A DNA stretch of 64,000 bases from Blepharisma stoltei (lineage: Eukaryota; Ciliophora; Heterotrichea; Heterotrichida; Blepharismidae), in assembly GCA_914767885.1 (NCBI GenBank), contig CAJZBQ010000022.1, positions 310,001-374,000 of the forward strand, read 5' to 3'. A model generated the notes under the pieces. It saw only the letters and a program-made list of their open reading frames with translations, searched no databases and was not told the origin of the DNA. Below, in pieces: positions 1 to 11,626 of the stretch (position 1 is its first letter; each line of letters begins with the position of its first letter). The position numbers and the translations under genes are program-made.

Positions 1-2172
1 AAGGCGATTCTCCTACCTTCCTTTCTATATTGCTCGTATTAAGCGACATATCGAACTCAAAAGTGGAGTCTGTTTGGCAAGAATCATTTGATTCGTATTC
101 AAACTTATGGTCATATCTTGGCTTTACTTCAGACGTATTATATCTTTTATGCTGAGGAGGAATTTGGCCACTTGGGGTCAGGACATTTTTGCAGTTTTTA
201 TTGGTCACTTCAACTGAAAATGAAAGCCTGATGTACTCTTCAATATCAATCAGCCCAGTTCCAAGCTTGACCATGATTTTATCTTCATGATATGTAAGAG
301 CAACTTCTGCTCCATTGTAAAGATAAAGGCCATTACTTTGCTTTATGAAATCCCGCTCTAAGCTTAAATCCACCAAAGCTTGCTGAACCAATGATTCAAC
401 GCTTGGGGCTGCTTGTTTTTGAAGTTTTTCAATCATCTGTGCCTTCTCAATCAAACTTTCTTGGCTTTCAAACAGCTTGGTTGACAAGGTTTCTTTTTCT
501 TGTCTTTCTTCATACACTTTGTGGTTAAGATTTCTGACTTGTTCTTCAAGCTGGACTATTTGAGCTTTATAATCGTTGATCTGCTGAGAATGGTCAATGC
601 TTCGTTTTTTGCTTTCCCGTTCATGGGCTTCTTTTAGTTGTTCAATTTCTTCTTTTATGTCGTCAATTTCTCTTTTATACTCAAAAACTTTTTCATTTGC
701 CTTTTCAAGTTGATCAGCAAGCTCATTCCTTTCTTCTTCTAAATTTTCTATTTCTGTTCTGTTATCACATGCGTTAATCCACTCTTTTCCTACCTCAGAA
801 AGGGCTTCTTGCAAGTTTTGTCTTTGTTTTTCTGACTCTTCTAACCTTTCAAGGGCATCTTGAAGCTCTTCGCTTTTATTCATGAATCTTGCAGTTGAGA
901 TTTCAATTTCTAGCTTTTCCACGACTTCTCCTAGCTGGACTTTTTCCCCTTCTAGAGTTCTGAGAGTGCTTTGTAGCTTTTTAAGCTCTCCTTGAAATTC
1001 TTTAAGCTCAGAATCTTTTATTTCTAGCAATTTCAGAAGGGATTTTTCTCTTGATTGTGATTTAGCAAGAGTTGTTTCATGTTTTTGTTTAACTTCGTTA
1101 AGGGATGATTCCAGAAGTTCTTTTTGTTTTCTTTCTGTGATTAATTGGTTTTGGCAAGAAACCAAACATTTAGTAAGATCTTCTTGTAAAGCTACCTGCT
1201 TTTTGTATTGAATTCTGAATTTTTCAATATCAGCATTTGGCTCATCATGCCATCTGAAGTCAGTAAACCTTGATTTTTCGTCCTCTGAACGATTTTCAAA
1301 TCGGCTTCCTTTAGTTTGTATAAACGATTTTCTTGTCGATTCAAATGATTCTTGGCACTCACAAACTTCTTCTTTTACTTCTTGAACAATTTCATTAGTT
1401 TCTGGGATATCAATTTGAGAAACTTCTATACATTTAGTTGCTTTATTCAATGAAATTAAAATTCTTGCGCTTTCTGTTTCTTCAGGTAAAATAGTAAGCA
1501 AGTCTGATTCTGAATCTTGAAGGAGAGGAAGCCAAAGATACCCTTTGGAAGGTAGGAGGTCGACTGGCAGGCATACGCTTCCAATGTATTCATGTTCTGC
1601 ACACATGCTTTTTACGATGAATTTCAACATTCCTTTAGCTGGGACGCATATTTTGTTTTCGTCGTGCTGAGAATTGATAGGGGTTATCACGTCGACCACT
1701 TGATCATCAAGTGAAACATAGTAGCCTATAATAAAATGGCTACGCACAGAATTAGTTCTATCCGAGAACTATTCCTCCCAGGTTAACCTTTATCCAAAAT
1801 ACCAAATATGGCTTATTGCTTAGGGTGAGCTATTTGGCTTAAGGAGAAAGAAAGTATGATTTTTATTGCTTGTCACATCCAAGAAGGGTGACCCGTATGT
1901 TGAGCACATACTGGAGTCGAGCTATACGCAAGGTCAACGCGACCAGTGAAGGCTTTCTATCTTTGGCTTGTCTTCTTCGAGCAAGATGGCTGTCAGCGCC
2001 ACAAAATGAGATTTTAAAAGGGAAATTTATGCGATCCTGCGAAAGAGAGTATCACTTTAATCACCTAATTAATCGCAATCATAAACGAAACATAGCAGCC
2101 TAGACTAGAAATTTCTAAATCGATGCCATCTACTCTAACGATTTGGAGATCGAGCACACTTTCTTGAGACAT
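1..2172 (-). CDS. C2-like N-terminus plus long coiled-coil protein (partial, 3' end outside window)
   Basis: The frame is open on the minus strand from ATG at 2172 to the window edge once a 374-bp insert (1727-2100) is removed. About 599 residues are visible. The first ~130 residues (starting MSQESVLDLQIVRVDGIDLE) are beta-rich and resemble a C2 or NT-C2 domain, which usually binds membranes or partner proteins. From about residue 230 to 540 the sequence is charged, heptad-rich coiled coil. A globular tail follows and runs off the window. The insert splits the first C2 strand region: before it the protein reads ISSL, after it GYYVSLDDQ. No exact family is recognised; a scaffold or centrosome/cilium-type coiled-coil protein is an inference only. 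Confidence 0.75.
1714..2102. mobile_element. Retroelement-like insert E1 with 15-bp target duplication, in coding sequence
   Basis: AAACATAG(T/C)AGCCTA occurs at 1714-1728 and again at 2088-2102 (one mismatch). The DNA between is 359 bp, unrelated to the host protein and stops its frame. Deleting 374 bp (for example 1727-2100, TA to TA) rejoins the reading frame. The left end contains TAATAAAATGGC, similar to the ends of the inserts at 17.2, 23.3 and 43.7 kb read on the minus strand. This is an IES by position and probably a short retroelement by its long target duplication. The small ORF at 1870-2103 lies inside it and is not credible. Confidence 0.7.
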
Positions 2173-2661
2173 TTTAAACTTTAACGAATTTATATATCGA
2201 AACTATTGTTGGGGCAAAAATGGAGAAGAAGAATTGATATTGATTAGTTGGTAGAAAATTAAATAATAAGGGATTTTATAAAAGAATGAACTATTGAATT
2301 CCTTTAAGCTTATAGGCAGCTATAAATACATTTCTTGGTTAAACTAGTGTCAATTTTTGATCAATGAAATCCTCAAAATGGGTGTTGAATTTAAATTTTG
2401 CAAGTCTTTTAAGGAAATACGAAGAGAAAATTAATGATACAATAACTCAAATTTTAATTGAATATATAGAATTAATCTGGGTTATGAGGAAATGATTATT
2501 GTTTTAATAAAAATCAATTATTCTATTAAACGAGAGCTATTTTAACTATAAAAGAGAGAAAACCAATTTTAATTACATTTATAAGAGAATTCATTTAAAT
2601 TAAATTTTATTCTAATGCATGATATTATAGAGTTAGAAATTCTTATGTTGTAGAGTATCTA

Positions 2662-2972
2662 GCTCCCACTCCATGAGCGAACAAAAAAATTTTGTTTGCT
2701 AACTTGTTTTTAAAATTTATGATAATTATTTTTTTGAAACTTAAAAAAAAAAACAATTCGCAAAAATTTTAAAGCAAAAATATTAATTTCATTTGTAAAA
2801 TTATGTCTTAAAATGCAAGCTGCTTAAATTAAACAGATTTAGCTATATATTTCATTATACTGGTTGTCGCTAATTTCTCAAAATATTTTTTAATAAAATT
2901 TTTTTTGATTGCTCATGAAAGAGGTTTTTAACCAAAAAATAACGTTTTTTTTCCCTCATAGAGGGGAGAATA
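2662..2972. mobile_element. Degenerate C-rich-terminus MITE (family 1)
   Basis: The left end has the family hairpin (CTCCCACTCCATGAGCGAAC followed by its inverted copy). The right end has two direct, mutated copies ending in GAGGGGAG. The order matches the intact copies at 57.2, 58.6 and 61.5 kb, but all four units have drifted, so this is an old copy. Confidence 0.6.
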
Positions 2973-3272
2973 AACTATCACTTCTTTGAACAAAATATGA
3001 TACCTCTCATCATTAAATTTAAAGATTGAGTATATTATAAATTTAATATGTTTATTAACTTCTAAAGCCATATTCTATAAAATCCCAACATCTCCGAATG
3101 CTGATCATTTTCAATAAAACTAGATATCAAAAGATTACAGTCAGCTATTTTTTCTAGATAAATATTAACTATGCTTTTCATGATCCAGCCTTATTCAAAA
3201 TCGATGTATCTAAAATTTTTGCAATCTGAATTTTCATTGGCTGATTTGTATCCATATCTAAAATAAAGGGAA

Positions 3273-3280
3273 TATAAAAG
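3273..3280 (+). promoter_or_regulatory. TATA-like box upstream of H2A
   Basis: TATAAAAG lies 33 bp upstream of the H2A start codon. In an AT-rich genome such a match can arise by chance; the placement is its only support. Confidence 0.3.
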
Positions 3281-3312
3281 GCGCTATGAGACTAAAAATT
3301 ATAAAGTAATAA

Positions 3313-4515
3313 ATGTCAACAGTCGGAAAAGGAAAAGGAAGCAGAGGAAAGGCAGCAAGCGCAACTAAGACTTCAAGATCCCAAAAAGCAGGACTTCAAT
3401 TCCCAGTTGGTCGTATTTCAAGATTCATGAAACACGGAAAATACGCTGAGAGAGTTGGAGCAGGAGCACCAGTTTATCTTGCAGCTGTTCTTGAATACTT
3501 ATCCCAGCCATCATCTTATTAAAAAAATAGGAAATTATTAAAGAAAATTTATCTCAATTTGCTTAGACCTATTTTCTGTATTTTTATTAACTCCTCTCCA
3601 AGATTGGACAAAATTTTTTTGTCCACTTATGGATAGGGATTGATTTCTTTTATAATTTTTTATAGTAAAAATTGCTTTTTCGAAATTTAAAACAAAATTT
3701 TAAAGTGAAACATTAATTTAAGTAAAATAAATATTCTGAAATGCAAGTTGTTTAAATTTAACAGAATTAGCTAGCCTCCCTCCGTGAGCGAACAAAAAAA
3801 ATTTTGTTCGCGCACGGAGAGTTGCTTATTTATTTTTTTTTAAAATTTATGTCTTAAAATGGAGTTGTTTAAAATTAAACAGAATTAGCTAGAGATTTTG
3901 TTATAATAATTATCATTTGTATATCAAAAATTTTTTTTCATAAAATTTTTTTATATAAAAAAATTTTTGCTCGCTCAAGGGGGGTAAGAGATTTCGTTAT
4001 AATAATTATAACTTATATATCAAGTATGTTTTATAACAAATTTTTATATCAAAACAATTTTTGTTCATTCACACACGGAGGATAGGCTTTTAGTAAAAGA
4101 ATAGAGATTTTTCCAACAGCTTTGTTCCCTCACATGGAGTAAGAAAAATTATTTTTATTAGGCTGGTTAGCTGCAGAAGTCTTAGAACTTGCAGGAAATG
4201 CCGCAAAAGACTAAGATGCGGTATGATGTCAATTTACTTTTTTATTTTTTTTAATTAAAATTTTATTCTTTGAATATGACGAATATTTTTAAATTATTTC
4301 AAAATTTAAGCCATTGACTATAACTGCCACCTTACAAGAAGACTAGAATTGTCCCAAGACACATTCAATTAGCAATCAGAAACGACGAAGAACTTAACAG
4401 ACTTATGTCTAACGCAATCATAGCTAGCGGTGGGGCAGTACCATTCATTCACCAAGCCTTACTACCTGCACCAGACAAAAACGATAAAGAAGGAGGAGCA
4501 ACCCAAGAATTATAA
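3313..4515 (+). CDS. H2A: Histone H2A, interrupted by two IESs
   Basis: Core nucleosome histone of 137 aa after removing 3500-4167 and 4212-4332. Segment 1 carries the basic tail and the [14 protein letters not shown] motif through [10 protein letters not shown]. Segment 2 supplies [14 protein letters not shown]. Segment 3 gives [20 protein letters not shown] and the C-terminus ending in ATQEL. All three joins fall inside the most conserved part of the histone fold, so failure to remove either insert would abolish the protein. The stop is TAA at 4513-4515. No introns were found. The protein is unmistakably H2A; whether it is a canonical or variant form cannot be decided here. Confidence 0.95.
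3500..4167. mobile_element. IES 1 of H2A (668 bp) with nested MITE
   Basis: It is bounded by TTA on both sides (TA at 3500-3501 and 4168-4169); deletion joins TAC-TTA-GCT-GCA, coding YLAA as expected for H2A. Inside is a family-1 hairpin (about 3775-3822, CCTCCGTGAGCGAAC and its inverse), more unit copies near 3960 and 4050-4143, and a second diverged hairpin near 3588-3640. It looks like MITE insertion into MITE. Confidence 0.88.
4212..4332. other. IES 2 of H2A (121 bp, unique sequence)
   Basis: TA at both ends (4212-4213 and 4333-4334). Deleting 121 bp gives GAC-TAC-AAG-AAG, coding DYKK, the expected H2A sequence. No repeat or inverted ends seen. Confidence 0.88.
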
Positions 4516-5114
4516 TGATAACTTAATTATTTCAATTCCCCAAATCCTTCTGACGTTATTAATATTGTCTCTTAACACATGAGGCTCTAAATCAAATTTG
4601 CCCATTGTCTTTTAAATAAATAGTTAGATTGCATACAATAGTCTTATAAAAGTTGCTCTTTCCTGTAGTAATAAAGTTCCAGCAGATTCTACTAATCTAT
4701 TAAAGATAGCAGAACTATTTCCATATTCTCTGTAATTTTATATGAAATATGGATCCGTTCGTCTACGTTTTTTCGCTCGGTTCTTGGTTTTTGCCTCTTC
4801 TTCATGATGCAATAAAACTGAATCATTTTTTTGAGATTTTATGTTACATCTTTATCATTATTAACAGCAAAATTCACTACTTTAATCATTTGAGTTCTGT
4901 TTAAAACCTCCAGAGCATATGTTCTTTAAGTCGTGCAGCAGCTCTGTACTTTAAAATTAACTTATATTTTTTATAATAAGATAAAAATAGGTTAGATTAT
5001 TAATTCTTTTCTATATAATTCAGCGAAAATTAGCTAATACATATATAAAATTAGGTAAAAATATCAGCATAAATCAAATTTTAGGCTATCTCTATTGATT
5101 ATATAACTATTAAA
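4516..5114. other. Intergenic H2A to RPS16
   Basis: AT-rich spacer of about 600 bp. No coding region, RNA gene or clear repeat recognised. Confidence 0.5.
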
Positions 5115-5570
5115 ATGGCACAGCCTGTCCACACCCACCTTCCAAGAGTAGAAAGTGTTCAAACTTATGGAAAGAAGAAGCACGCTCAAGCAGTTGCCCT
5201 CATCACAAAAGGAAAAGGAATGATTAGAGTCAATGGCGTTCCTCTCCACCTTGTCGAGCCTCAAACCCTTCGTGTTAAAGTTTTGGAACCAATCCTTCTA
5301 TTAGGAGAATCTCGCTTTTCAAAAGTGGACTTCAAAATAAGAGTACACGGAGGAGGTTATGTAAGCCAAATCTATGCAGTGAGACAAGCCATTGCTAAAG
5401 GAATTATTGCTTTCTACCAAAAATACGTAGACGAAGCTTCAAAAAGACAAATAAAAGAAATGATCCTTGCTTATGACAGATCTCTGCTTGTAGCTGATCC
5501 TAGAAGGAAGGAGCCTAAGAAGTATGGAGGTCCTGGTGCAAGAGCAAGAAGACAAAAGAGTTACAGATAA
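5115..5570 (+). CDS. RPS16: 40S ribosomal protein S16 (uS9)
   Basis: Complete 151-aa ORF with no insert or intron. It has the family hallmarks in order: [19 protein letters not shown] near the start, the [22 protein letters not shown] core at residues ~75-98, and the basic tail [17 protein letters not shown] ending in the universal Arg that reaches the decoding site. Length agrees with eukaryotic S16. It sits on the same strand as H2A. A short overlapping minus-strand ORF (5064-5264) is a shadow. Confidence 0.97.
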   Translation: MAQPVHTHLPRVESVQTYGKKKHAQAVALITKGKGMIRVNGVPLHLVEPQTLRVKVLEPILLLGESRFSKVDFKIRVHGGGYVSQIYAVRQAIAKGIIAFYQKYVDEASKRQIKEMILAYDRSLLVADPRRKEPKKYGGPGARARRQKSYR

Positions 5571-5680
5571 GTCTAAACAAATATTTAATATATCTTTTAA
5601 GTTAGCTTATTAGCTTCATTCTATCATAATCATAATTTAGTATATTTATTTATGCAAGGTATAATAAGAATGGATCATAA

Positions 5681-7426
5681 TTAATACCTACTGCTTCTAT
5701 AGTTATTGTATTTTTGCTGAGTATTGTTTAGGCTTGGCTGGCCTAGTTCTAGACTATCAAGATTCATTAACTTTGCTTCTAAATCGACAGGCCTTGAAGG
5801 CTGTACAGGAGCTGACTGGAAGCTAGTGAAGTCCATTTGTCTTGGATTTGCTTTGAGCTGAGACATAGTAAGTCCTTGACTATCTTGCATATTAAGATTT
5901 AATTTCAAACTTTGAGTTCCGCTTTGTCCTTGCCCTCCCTGAGGGATACTCTCTGCTTGATTTCCCCAAACATCTGCAGGTATAGAAGAGCCTGTATATG
6001 AAGAATTTTGGGTTGACCATGCAGAATTCGTTTTAGGAGTTTGGCTTGATGGAATTGAGATCCCATTTCATGCCGAGTCATTATAAGTTGATGGAACTTT
6101 TGAATTTCCCCATAAGTTATCAAGTGGATTTTGGGGCTTGGTTTCAGCTGGCTTGGAATAAGCAGGAGGATTATTGGGAAATGATGGAAGTTGGCTCGAA
6201 TAAGATGAAGAAATTGATTGAGGAATATTGGAATGAGATGGAGGGTTTGATGGAAGTGTACTAGAAAATGGCAGAGGCTGAGAAGGAGTCTTCGTATGTG
6301 ATGGCAATCCCCATGGGTCTGAAGTAGCTTGAGGATTCTGTGGAGTGAACAATTCTTGGCGTGGCTGATTTCATGAAGGCTGAGAACTCGTTGGCTGAGT
6401 CCAAGTATTTGATGGCGCACTGTTTGAAGTCTCTCCCCAAATAGCTTCTAACACATTTTCCTGCTTCTGAGGAGCTTGTGAAAATGCATTAAAAGCTTCA
6501 GGAGCTTTTTGTACTGCAGGCTGGCCCCAAATATCTGCTGGTTTTTGTACTGGCTGATTCCAGGCAGGCTCTGGAAAATTTGAATTTGTGTTTTTTACTG
6601 TAACATTATTGAATAGATTCCCTCCACTTGGAGGTGGAACAATCCTTGCAGGCTGAGAAGCTATCCGATTGTGAGCTGCAGGTTTCACTGCAGGTGCTGA
6701 AAAAATGTCAACGTTAGATTGCTCGTTCCTTGTTGGAGCTATATCTTGGCCTTGCTCTCTGTAATCAGGCTCAGTATAATTCGATTGTCCATACGGCTGA
6801 TATTCTTGGTCTTGTTGCTGGCCATTTTCTGTTTGTCTTCTCCTTTCTGGGTAAGGATCATAAGACCCTCTGTTATATTCATCATTATACCCTTGGCTTC
6901 TTTCTGTATGGTACCCTCTACCACCATCAGATGAAGACCCTGAAAATTTATTCCACAGCTTTTTCGCTTTTTCTCTTTCTTCATCAAGAAATCTGTGGTC
7001 AGCTATTAATTGGTTGATATATTTGCATTTATCTCTGATGCCAGTTCCGCGCTCTTCACTGTTCTCTCGGTATGAAAAATCTTGAAGCAGGCGAATTTTA
7101 AATCCTTCATCCCTTATTTCATTAATGCAGGAGGCCGAGCCGAACTTCAATAAATACTCTGCAAGATTCAGCGCTTTGTATATTCTTCGCCATTCTTTTG
7201 GGCTGGATTTCAGGTATTCCCATGTGCACCGCATGATGACTGCTCTTTCCTCAGGATTATAGGTTTTCTCAGCGATATCGTGGAGAAGTGTATTAGATGT
7301 GCCATAGTTCTCATCACTGCAGACTTCTGCGACCATGCGCTCAAGAGGGGTTTTGGTGATGCGATCACGAAGGTTCAGAGCAGCCTTTTTCAGCGAATCC
7401 ATTTTTATTATTGCATTAACTGTCAA
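5681..7426 (-). CDS. ENTH-domain (epsin-like) endocytic adaptor
   Basis: One continuous 581-aa reading frame with UGA = Trp at two places (SSQPS-W-NQP and NDSA-W-NGIS). Residues ~10-150 form an ENTH domain (PLERMVAEVCSDENYGTSNT, YKALNLAEYLLKFGS), which binds phosphoinositides at sites of clathrin-coated vesicle formation. The rest is Gln/Pro/Ser/Asn-rich and disordered, with repeated short WGQP/WGE/WGN-type and DP(L/W) peptides resembling clathrin/adaptor-binding motifs of epsins. The start could be MTVNAIIKM at 7426 or the next Met at 7402. No inserts. The epsin role is inferred from domain order. Confidence 0.9.
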
Positions 7427-7543
7427 CAGTTTTCATGACAGAAAATTAATGAATTTTTCACAAAAAGTGATATAATGCCAAAGCATTATATGAAAACTAA
7501 TAAAAAATCGAAAAAAAATAATAATTTCTGCAGAAATGTTTAT

Positions 7544-8635
7544 TTATTCTTTTTTAGGCTTTTTTTTCTTCTCAGCTGGCTTAGCCTCTTGTGATTCTGC
7601 CAATTCACTCCTAACAACATTATTCAAAATTGAAATAACAAAGAAAGCAATCATCAAAATTATAAATACCTCCCATGCAGCTGCAAACCACGGCTTTTCT
7701 TGAATACCTTGATTAGGCGATCTCAATAGTTTTTGCTGTGCTTCTAACCAAGAACTTAATCTTCCTTTCATAGATGGAACTAACTCTTCAATAAAGTGCA
7801 AAATTACTTCCACATGATGTTGGCTAAATAAGAAAACTGTAAAAATCATCTGTATGTGTACCTTAAAAATCGCCTTCCCAATCATAGTCGACCCTAAAAA
7901 GATCCAGATCGAAATCCCAAAGTGCCCACACATTAATCCAGCTAAATCAAACAATGGATTTGGTATTGACGCCATCAGCATTACTGTAATAAATCCGTGG
8001 CTTTTCAAGTGTTTTGCTATAAACAGCTTCGCTTTGTCCGCAAGTGTGTTTTTTTCTGGTTTTTCAAGGTCTTCTAGCTCTTCAGGCTTCCTATTCGCCA
8101 TTCTAGCAGCTCTGGCAATGAAATAAGGAGGAAGCTCTCCTAAGGCAGTGCCAAATCCCCATAAAAAGCTTTCTAATTGCACGCTCCAAATAATTGCCCA
8201 TATTGATATTGGATCTTGAGTAGGGACAGGACAATCTTCGAAATTATGATAAGTCCATCGATTTGGCAGCATATTAGGAATATAATTGCAAGCATATGCA
8301 ACTAATGTAACACCAGCTATATGTGGGCCAAGATAGAGAACAAAGGTATGTAGCCCAGTCCCAAGGCCTATTGATGATGCAACTCCAAGCATTATCCACC
8401 ATGCTGCAAAGAAAAATATTTCTTCAGCTGTTGACACATACTAAATAAAATATACTGGCTGATGAGGTCCTGGAGTCATGTAAATAGTTATGCCGAGAAC
8501 TAGAACTGATAGAATTAGGAAAAGATGCGAATAACAAAACTGGAGGGCTGCTCCAAGGTATCTTATACCAACTCTAGCTAAGACTTTGAGCGAGAGAATG
8601 GGATGAGTAAAGATACTTACGTTCTCAATGTCCAT
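7544..8635 (-). CDS. VMP1: VMP1 homologue, multi-pass ER/autophagy membrane protein
   Basis: 358 aa after removing a 15-nt intron (8441-8455). The family signature SSIGLGTGLHTFVLYLGPHIA is present, followed by WGFGTALGELPPYFIARAAR and ASIPNPLFDLAGLMCGHF, which belong to the VTT/DedA (SNARE-associated) fold. Several hydrophobic segments span the length and the C-terminus is Lys-rich. In animals and other protists VMP1 is an ER scramblase acting in autophagosome formation and organelle contacts. The intron removes an in-frame TAG and joins GPHQP to YVSTAEE, matching the family. Neighbours are on the same strand but unrelated. Confidence 0.95.
8441..8455 (-). other. 15-nt intron in VMP1
   Basis: GTATATTTTATTTAG on the minus strand; removal restores the conserved VMP1 frame. 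Confidence 0.93.
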
Positions 8636-8691
8636 TTTCTTATGTATAAAGTTAGAAAGGGATTAAAATGGGTCTTATTTATATTAATCCA

Positions 8692-9108
8692 TTAGATTTG
8701 TAAAATAAAATAAGGGGTTTGGAACTCCTCATCAGTAGATATTTGGTTTTGAGCTAATTTTATTTTCTTATAGAAAAAATTGCAAATGATGCAAAATAAA
8801 AATACAAATATGATTGAGAATGGTAATATTGAATAAAAATAAGCTTCAGTCATTATTTTTTGTCCTGACAAGCTTAGATCGTTAGCTAAGATCTGACTGT
8901 CTTTTGTGATTAATACAGGTTGAAGCAGAGGGTCGCATTCATCTTTGATGCATTTTTCGATATGATATTCAGTTTCTGCGTATGGAAGCATTGACCATGT
9001 CACTTTACAGTTTACTACGCAATTGTTATATTTGTCTTGGTTTGAATCTGATACTGCAAACCTTGGAAATAGAAGTAAAGAAAAAACTATTGAAATAAAA
9101 GGCTTCAT
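8692..9108 (-). CDS. Small single-pass membrane protein with signal peptide, unrecognised
   Basis: 138 aa. Residues 1-20 (MKPFISIVFSLLLFPRFAVS) look like a cleavable signal peptide. Residues ~25-75 hold four cysteines in CVVNC and CIKDEC contexts, suggesting an extracellular disulfide-bonded region. A strong hydrophobic segment near residues 95-115 is followed by a basic stop-transfer (YKKIK) and a short cytoplasmic tail. No family recognised. It lies 56 bp upstream of VMP1 on the same strand. Confidence 0.65.
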   Translation of the reverse strand: MKPFISIVFSLLLFPRFAVSDSNQDKYNNCVVNCKVTWSMLPYAETEYHIEKCIKDECDPLLQPVLITKDSQILANDLSLSGQKIMTEAYFYSILPFSIIFVFLFCIICNFFYKKIKLAQNQISTDEEFQTPYFILQI

Positions 9109-9745
9109 ATCCTGATAATTTTCAAATTATTAAAAGTTTTATGTCAGCCATTTAATCAATTAGCAGATATTTCCTCAAATAATCGCCGATATTACTGATT
9201 TCATCATTTCTGCACTAAATAAGGCTTTCTCATATGTTTAAAGAATTTAAGAATCAGTGCTCGTCATAAGCAATCATTTTTTACAAATAGTAATGCTTTT
9301 AAAATTAAATTTAAAATTTAGCATTAAATCTTAGACAAAAAATAATAAAAAATAAACAATAAAAGTTATAAGCTTCTTAAAATTAAAAAAATAAATCTAA
9401 AAGCCTTATCAATTTTAAAATAAATAATTTTAATAATCTTCCATTTTCTACTAGACTAAACAATGTGTATCCATAGAGCAACCATCAAGTTAGAGCTACA
9501 TTAACTAAGCTAAAAGCTTTCATTTATTATTTTTAAAGAAAAATTTAATTAGATCGTTCAATATGCTTCCATGGAAATATTTTAATTTAAATAAATTGAA
9601 ACGATAATTTTCCATTATTTCGCCATCAAATTGAAACTAAGGTATTTTTGTTTTCCTTTTATTCTATATCTATAGGCAATTCAAGTATTTAAATTTTGAG
9701 CATTAACAATGAATGATCATTATTAGACATTAAATATTAATAGAA
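9109..9745. other. Intergenic spacer, AT-rich
   Basis: About 640 bp between divergent genes. No coding region or recognised repeat. Confidence 0.5.
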
Positions 9746-10357
9746 ATGCAAAGAAATGACTTATTAATGCAAATTTCTCTGCTTCCCACAAAGCAAGATG
9801 ACAGTGTTAGTACAAATAGAGAAGATTTTCGTCTTCCTTCTTTGCGCTGCCCTCAAGCTGATCCTTTTCTTAATATGAAAATCACTGATAAAAACACTTT
9901 TGTGCTTAAACCTATATGCTTAACCAAGCATAAATCAAGTAAATCTTTATTTAATCCACAGGAGCAACTATCAAGCAAGTATTCAAAAAAAGGTACAGAA
10001 ATATTAATGAATTCAAACCGAAATTCTAAATTAACTGATAGAAATACCAAGAAAGTATTACACCCATTTTCTTTTCAAAACATAGATGGAAGCCAGCCTC
10101 TAAAAATACAAAAAAAACAGTTCTCAAGAATTCTCAGCCAACCTAATTTATATGATATAAATTCAAAAGCAGACCTGAATATCAAAAATTTCCCAAACAA
10201 TGCAGCATATCAGCATCCTTCATCAACCAAACATAAAGCAGCTTCAAAGATACCTCAATCTTTTAGCTGTAGCCCCCATAAGGTCTCCAATCCTAATGAA
10301 CCCCTTGCAGACATTTCATTTGGCGATATCAATCATATCTCATCTGCCTTCTTTTAA
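9746..10357 (+). CDS. Ser/Asn/Lys-rich disordered protein, unrecognised
   Basis: 203 aa, one exon, ending with TAA. The composition is low in hydrophobics and rich in S, N, K and P; no membrane segment or known domain is visible. Codon use is like its neighbours, and it is followed after 52 bp by the next gene on the same strand. Probably a real but lineage-specific gene. Confidence 0.6.
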   Translation: MQRNDLLMQISLLPTKQDDSVSTNREDFRLPSLRCPQADPFLNMKITDKNTFVLKPICLTKHKSSKSLFNPQEQLSSKYSKKGTEILMNSNRNSKLTDRNTKKVLHPFSFQNIDGSQPLKIQKKQFSRILSQPNLYDINSKADLNIKNFPNNAAYQHPSSTKHKAASKIPQSFSCSPHKVSNPNEPLADISFGDINHISSAFF

Positions 10358-10409
10358 GATAATAAATTAATTTGCAAGAATAAAGCATTTAAACACCTAA
10401 TGGTTATAA

Positions 10410-10826
10410 ATGGCAAATCCTCTGCAACAATTCGCAAATCAGTATTTCAAAAGGCCAGATTCTTGGAAAGGTCTTGCACTTTTGGCTGGAATTATCTTCG
10501 TAGACAGTTACTTTATAGATCGCGGTGTTAGAAACTACATTTTCGGGAAGGATGGAAAAGGAGGAGAAATGTTGCTTTGCAAAACCAGAATTGACCATCA
10601 TGAAGAAGAGTACCGAGAAGCTCGCAAGAAGTGGTATTGGCATCAGAGAAAGGCTAAATTCTACATGCCTCAGGATGTTTCTTTCAACGATAAGCTGGAT
10701 TACAAGACTCTCAGCTACAACTACGCACACTTTAATAAGTTCTTAGACCCTGCAGACGTCCCTAGACATCATGACGCAGATGCGTTCTATTTCAACGAAC
10801 TGGAGCCTGAAGATTATTATAAGTAA
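10410..10826 (+). CDS. Small single-pass membrane protein, possibly mitochondrial, unrecognised
   Basis: 138 aa, one exon. A hydrophobic segment at residues ~20-36 (GLALLAGIIFVDSYFI) follows an amphipathic start; the rest is charged and aromatic with a Tyr-rich acidic end (EDYYK). This layout resembles accessory subunits of respiratory complexes or ATP synthase in ciliates, but no specific family is recognised and the location is inference. Only 20 bp separate it from METTL5. Confidence 0.65.
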   Translation: MANPLQQFANQYFKRPDSWKGLALLAGIIFVDSYFIDRGVRNYIFGKDGKGGEMLLCKTRIDHHEEEYREARKKWYWHQRKAKFYMPQDVSFNDKLDYKTLSYNYAHFNKFLDPADVPRHHDADAFYFNELEPEDYYK

Positions 10827-10846
10827 CCTAATAAACTTTAGGTAAT

Positions 10847-11626
10847 ATGAAATTAAAACATATAGAAAGCGCTATACAACAAATTTGTCCTGTACAGGAT
10901 TTTGATGGGCGGCCTACAATAGATCTGGAGCAATATACGACACCTCCAAGGTTAGCTGCTGAAATGATTTCGACGATTCAATATAGCCTGAGCTCTCATA
11001 TGGCTTTGGATCTAGCCACACTTAAGCAATTTGGCTTAGTTCTTATCATAAAACTCCCGAAAAATTAAAGATCAAATACTTTCCAGTTAAGGAATTATGC
11101 AACCCCCCTAGCCATACGAGAACTCGGGATATATGACTTTGATGATATTGAAGGTAAAATTGTGGCTGATTTTGGATGTGGATGTGGAATTTTGTCAGCT
11201 GGGTGCCTATTGATGGAGCCAGATACGTTATACGCAGTTGATGTTGACATGAAATGCATTGAAATAACACAAATGCATTTAGAGGAAGTAGATGGTATTG
11301 TGGAATATTTGCATTGCAATATCAATGAGCAGATGGATTTGAAGGGAAGAGTTATAGATACTGTTATTACAAACCCGCCGTTTGGGACAAGGGTGCAAGG
11401 TGCTGATTTAGGATTTGTGGTGGCAGGGTTAAAAGCAGCCAATGTCGTCTATTCGTTGCATAAAACTTCAACGAGAGAGAATTTAAGAAAAAAAGCAAGA
11501 GAAATGGGTGCAAATGGAGAAGTTGTTAGCTCTGTAAGTTTCGCGTTGCCAAAGATGTATAAAATGCATAAGAAAAAGAGCGTTGACATTGAAGTTGATT
11601 TTTGGAGGTTTACAAAAGTAGAATAG
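10847..11626 (+). CDS. METTL5: METTL5, 18S rRNA N6-adenosine methyltransferase, split by one IES
   Basis: 209 aa after deleting 150 bp (10982-11131), the same length as human METTL5. Class I SAM-dependent methyltransferase: LEQYTTPPRLAAEMISTIQ near residue 30, the SAM-binding VADFGCGCGILSAG at ~55-68, the adenine-methylase catalytic NPPF motif near residue 125, and VYSLHKTSTRE and HKKKSVDIEVD at the C-terminus. The family adds m6A to a decoding-region adenosine of small-subunit rRNA with TRMT112. The IES lies between TIQ and YDFDDIEGK, just before motif I. Confidence 0.95.
10982..11131. other. IES in METTL5 (150 bp)
   Basis: TA ends (10982-10983; 11132-11133) within short TATA runs, so the exact TA is ambiguous by two bases. 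Deletion restores TIQYDFDDIEGKIVADFGCG. No inverted ends or repeat content seen. Confidence 0.88.

Larger units (their letters stand above)
2173..3312. other. Intergenic region with a degenerate MITE
   Basis: AT-rich DNA between the divergent coiled-coil gene and H2A, with no coding region found. It holds a decayed MITE at about 2662-2972 and a TATA-like box just upstream of H2A. Confidence 0.6.

Noticed and set aside
1870-2103. 77-codon ORF
   Set aside because: It falls within insert E1, which interrupts the minus-strand gene.
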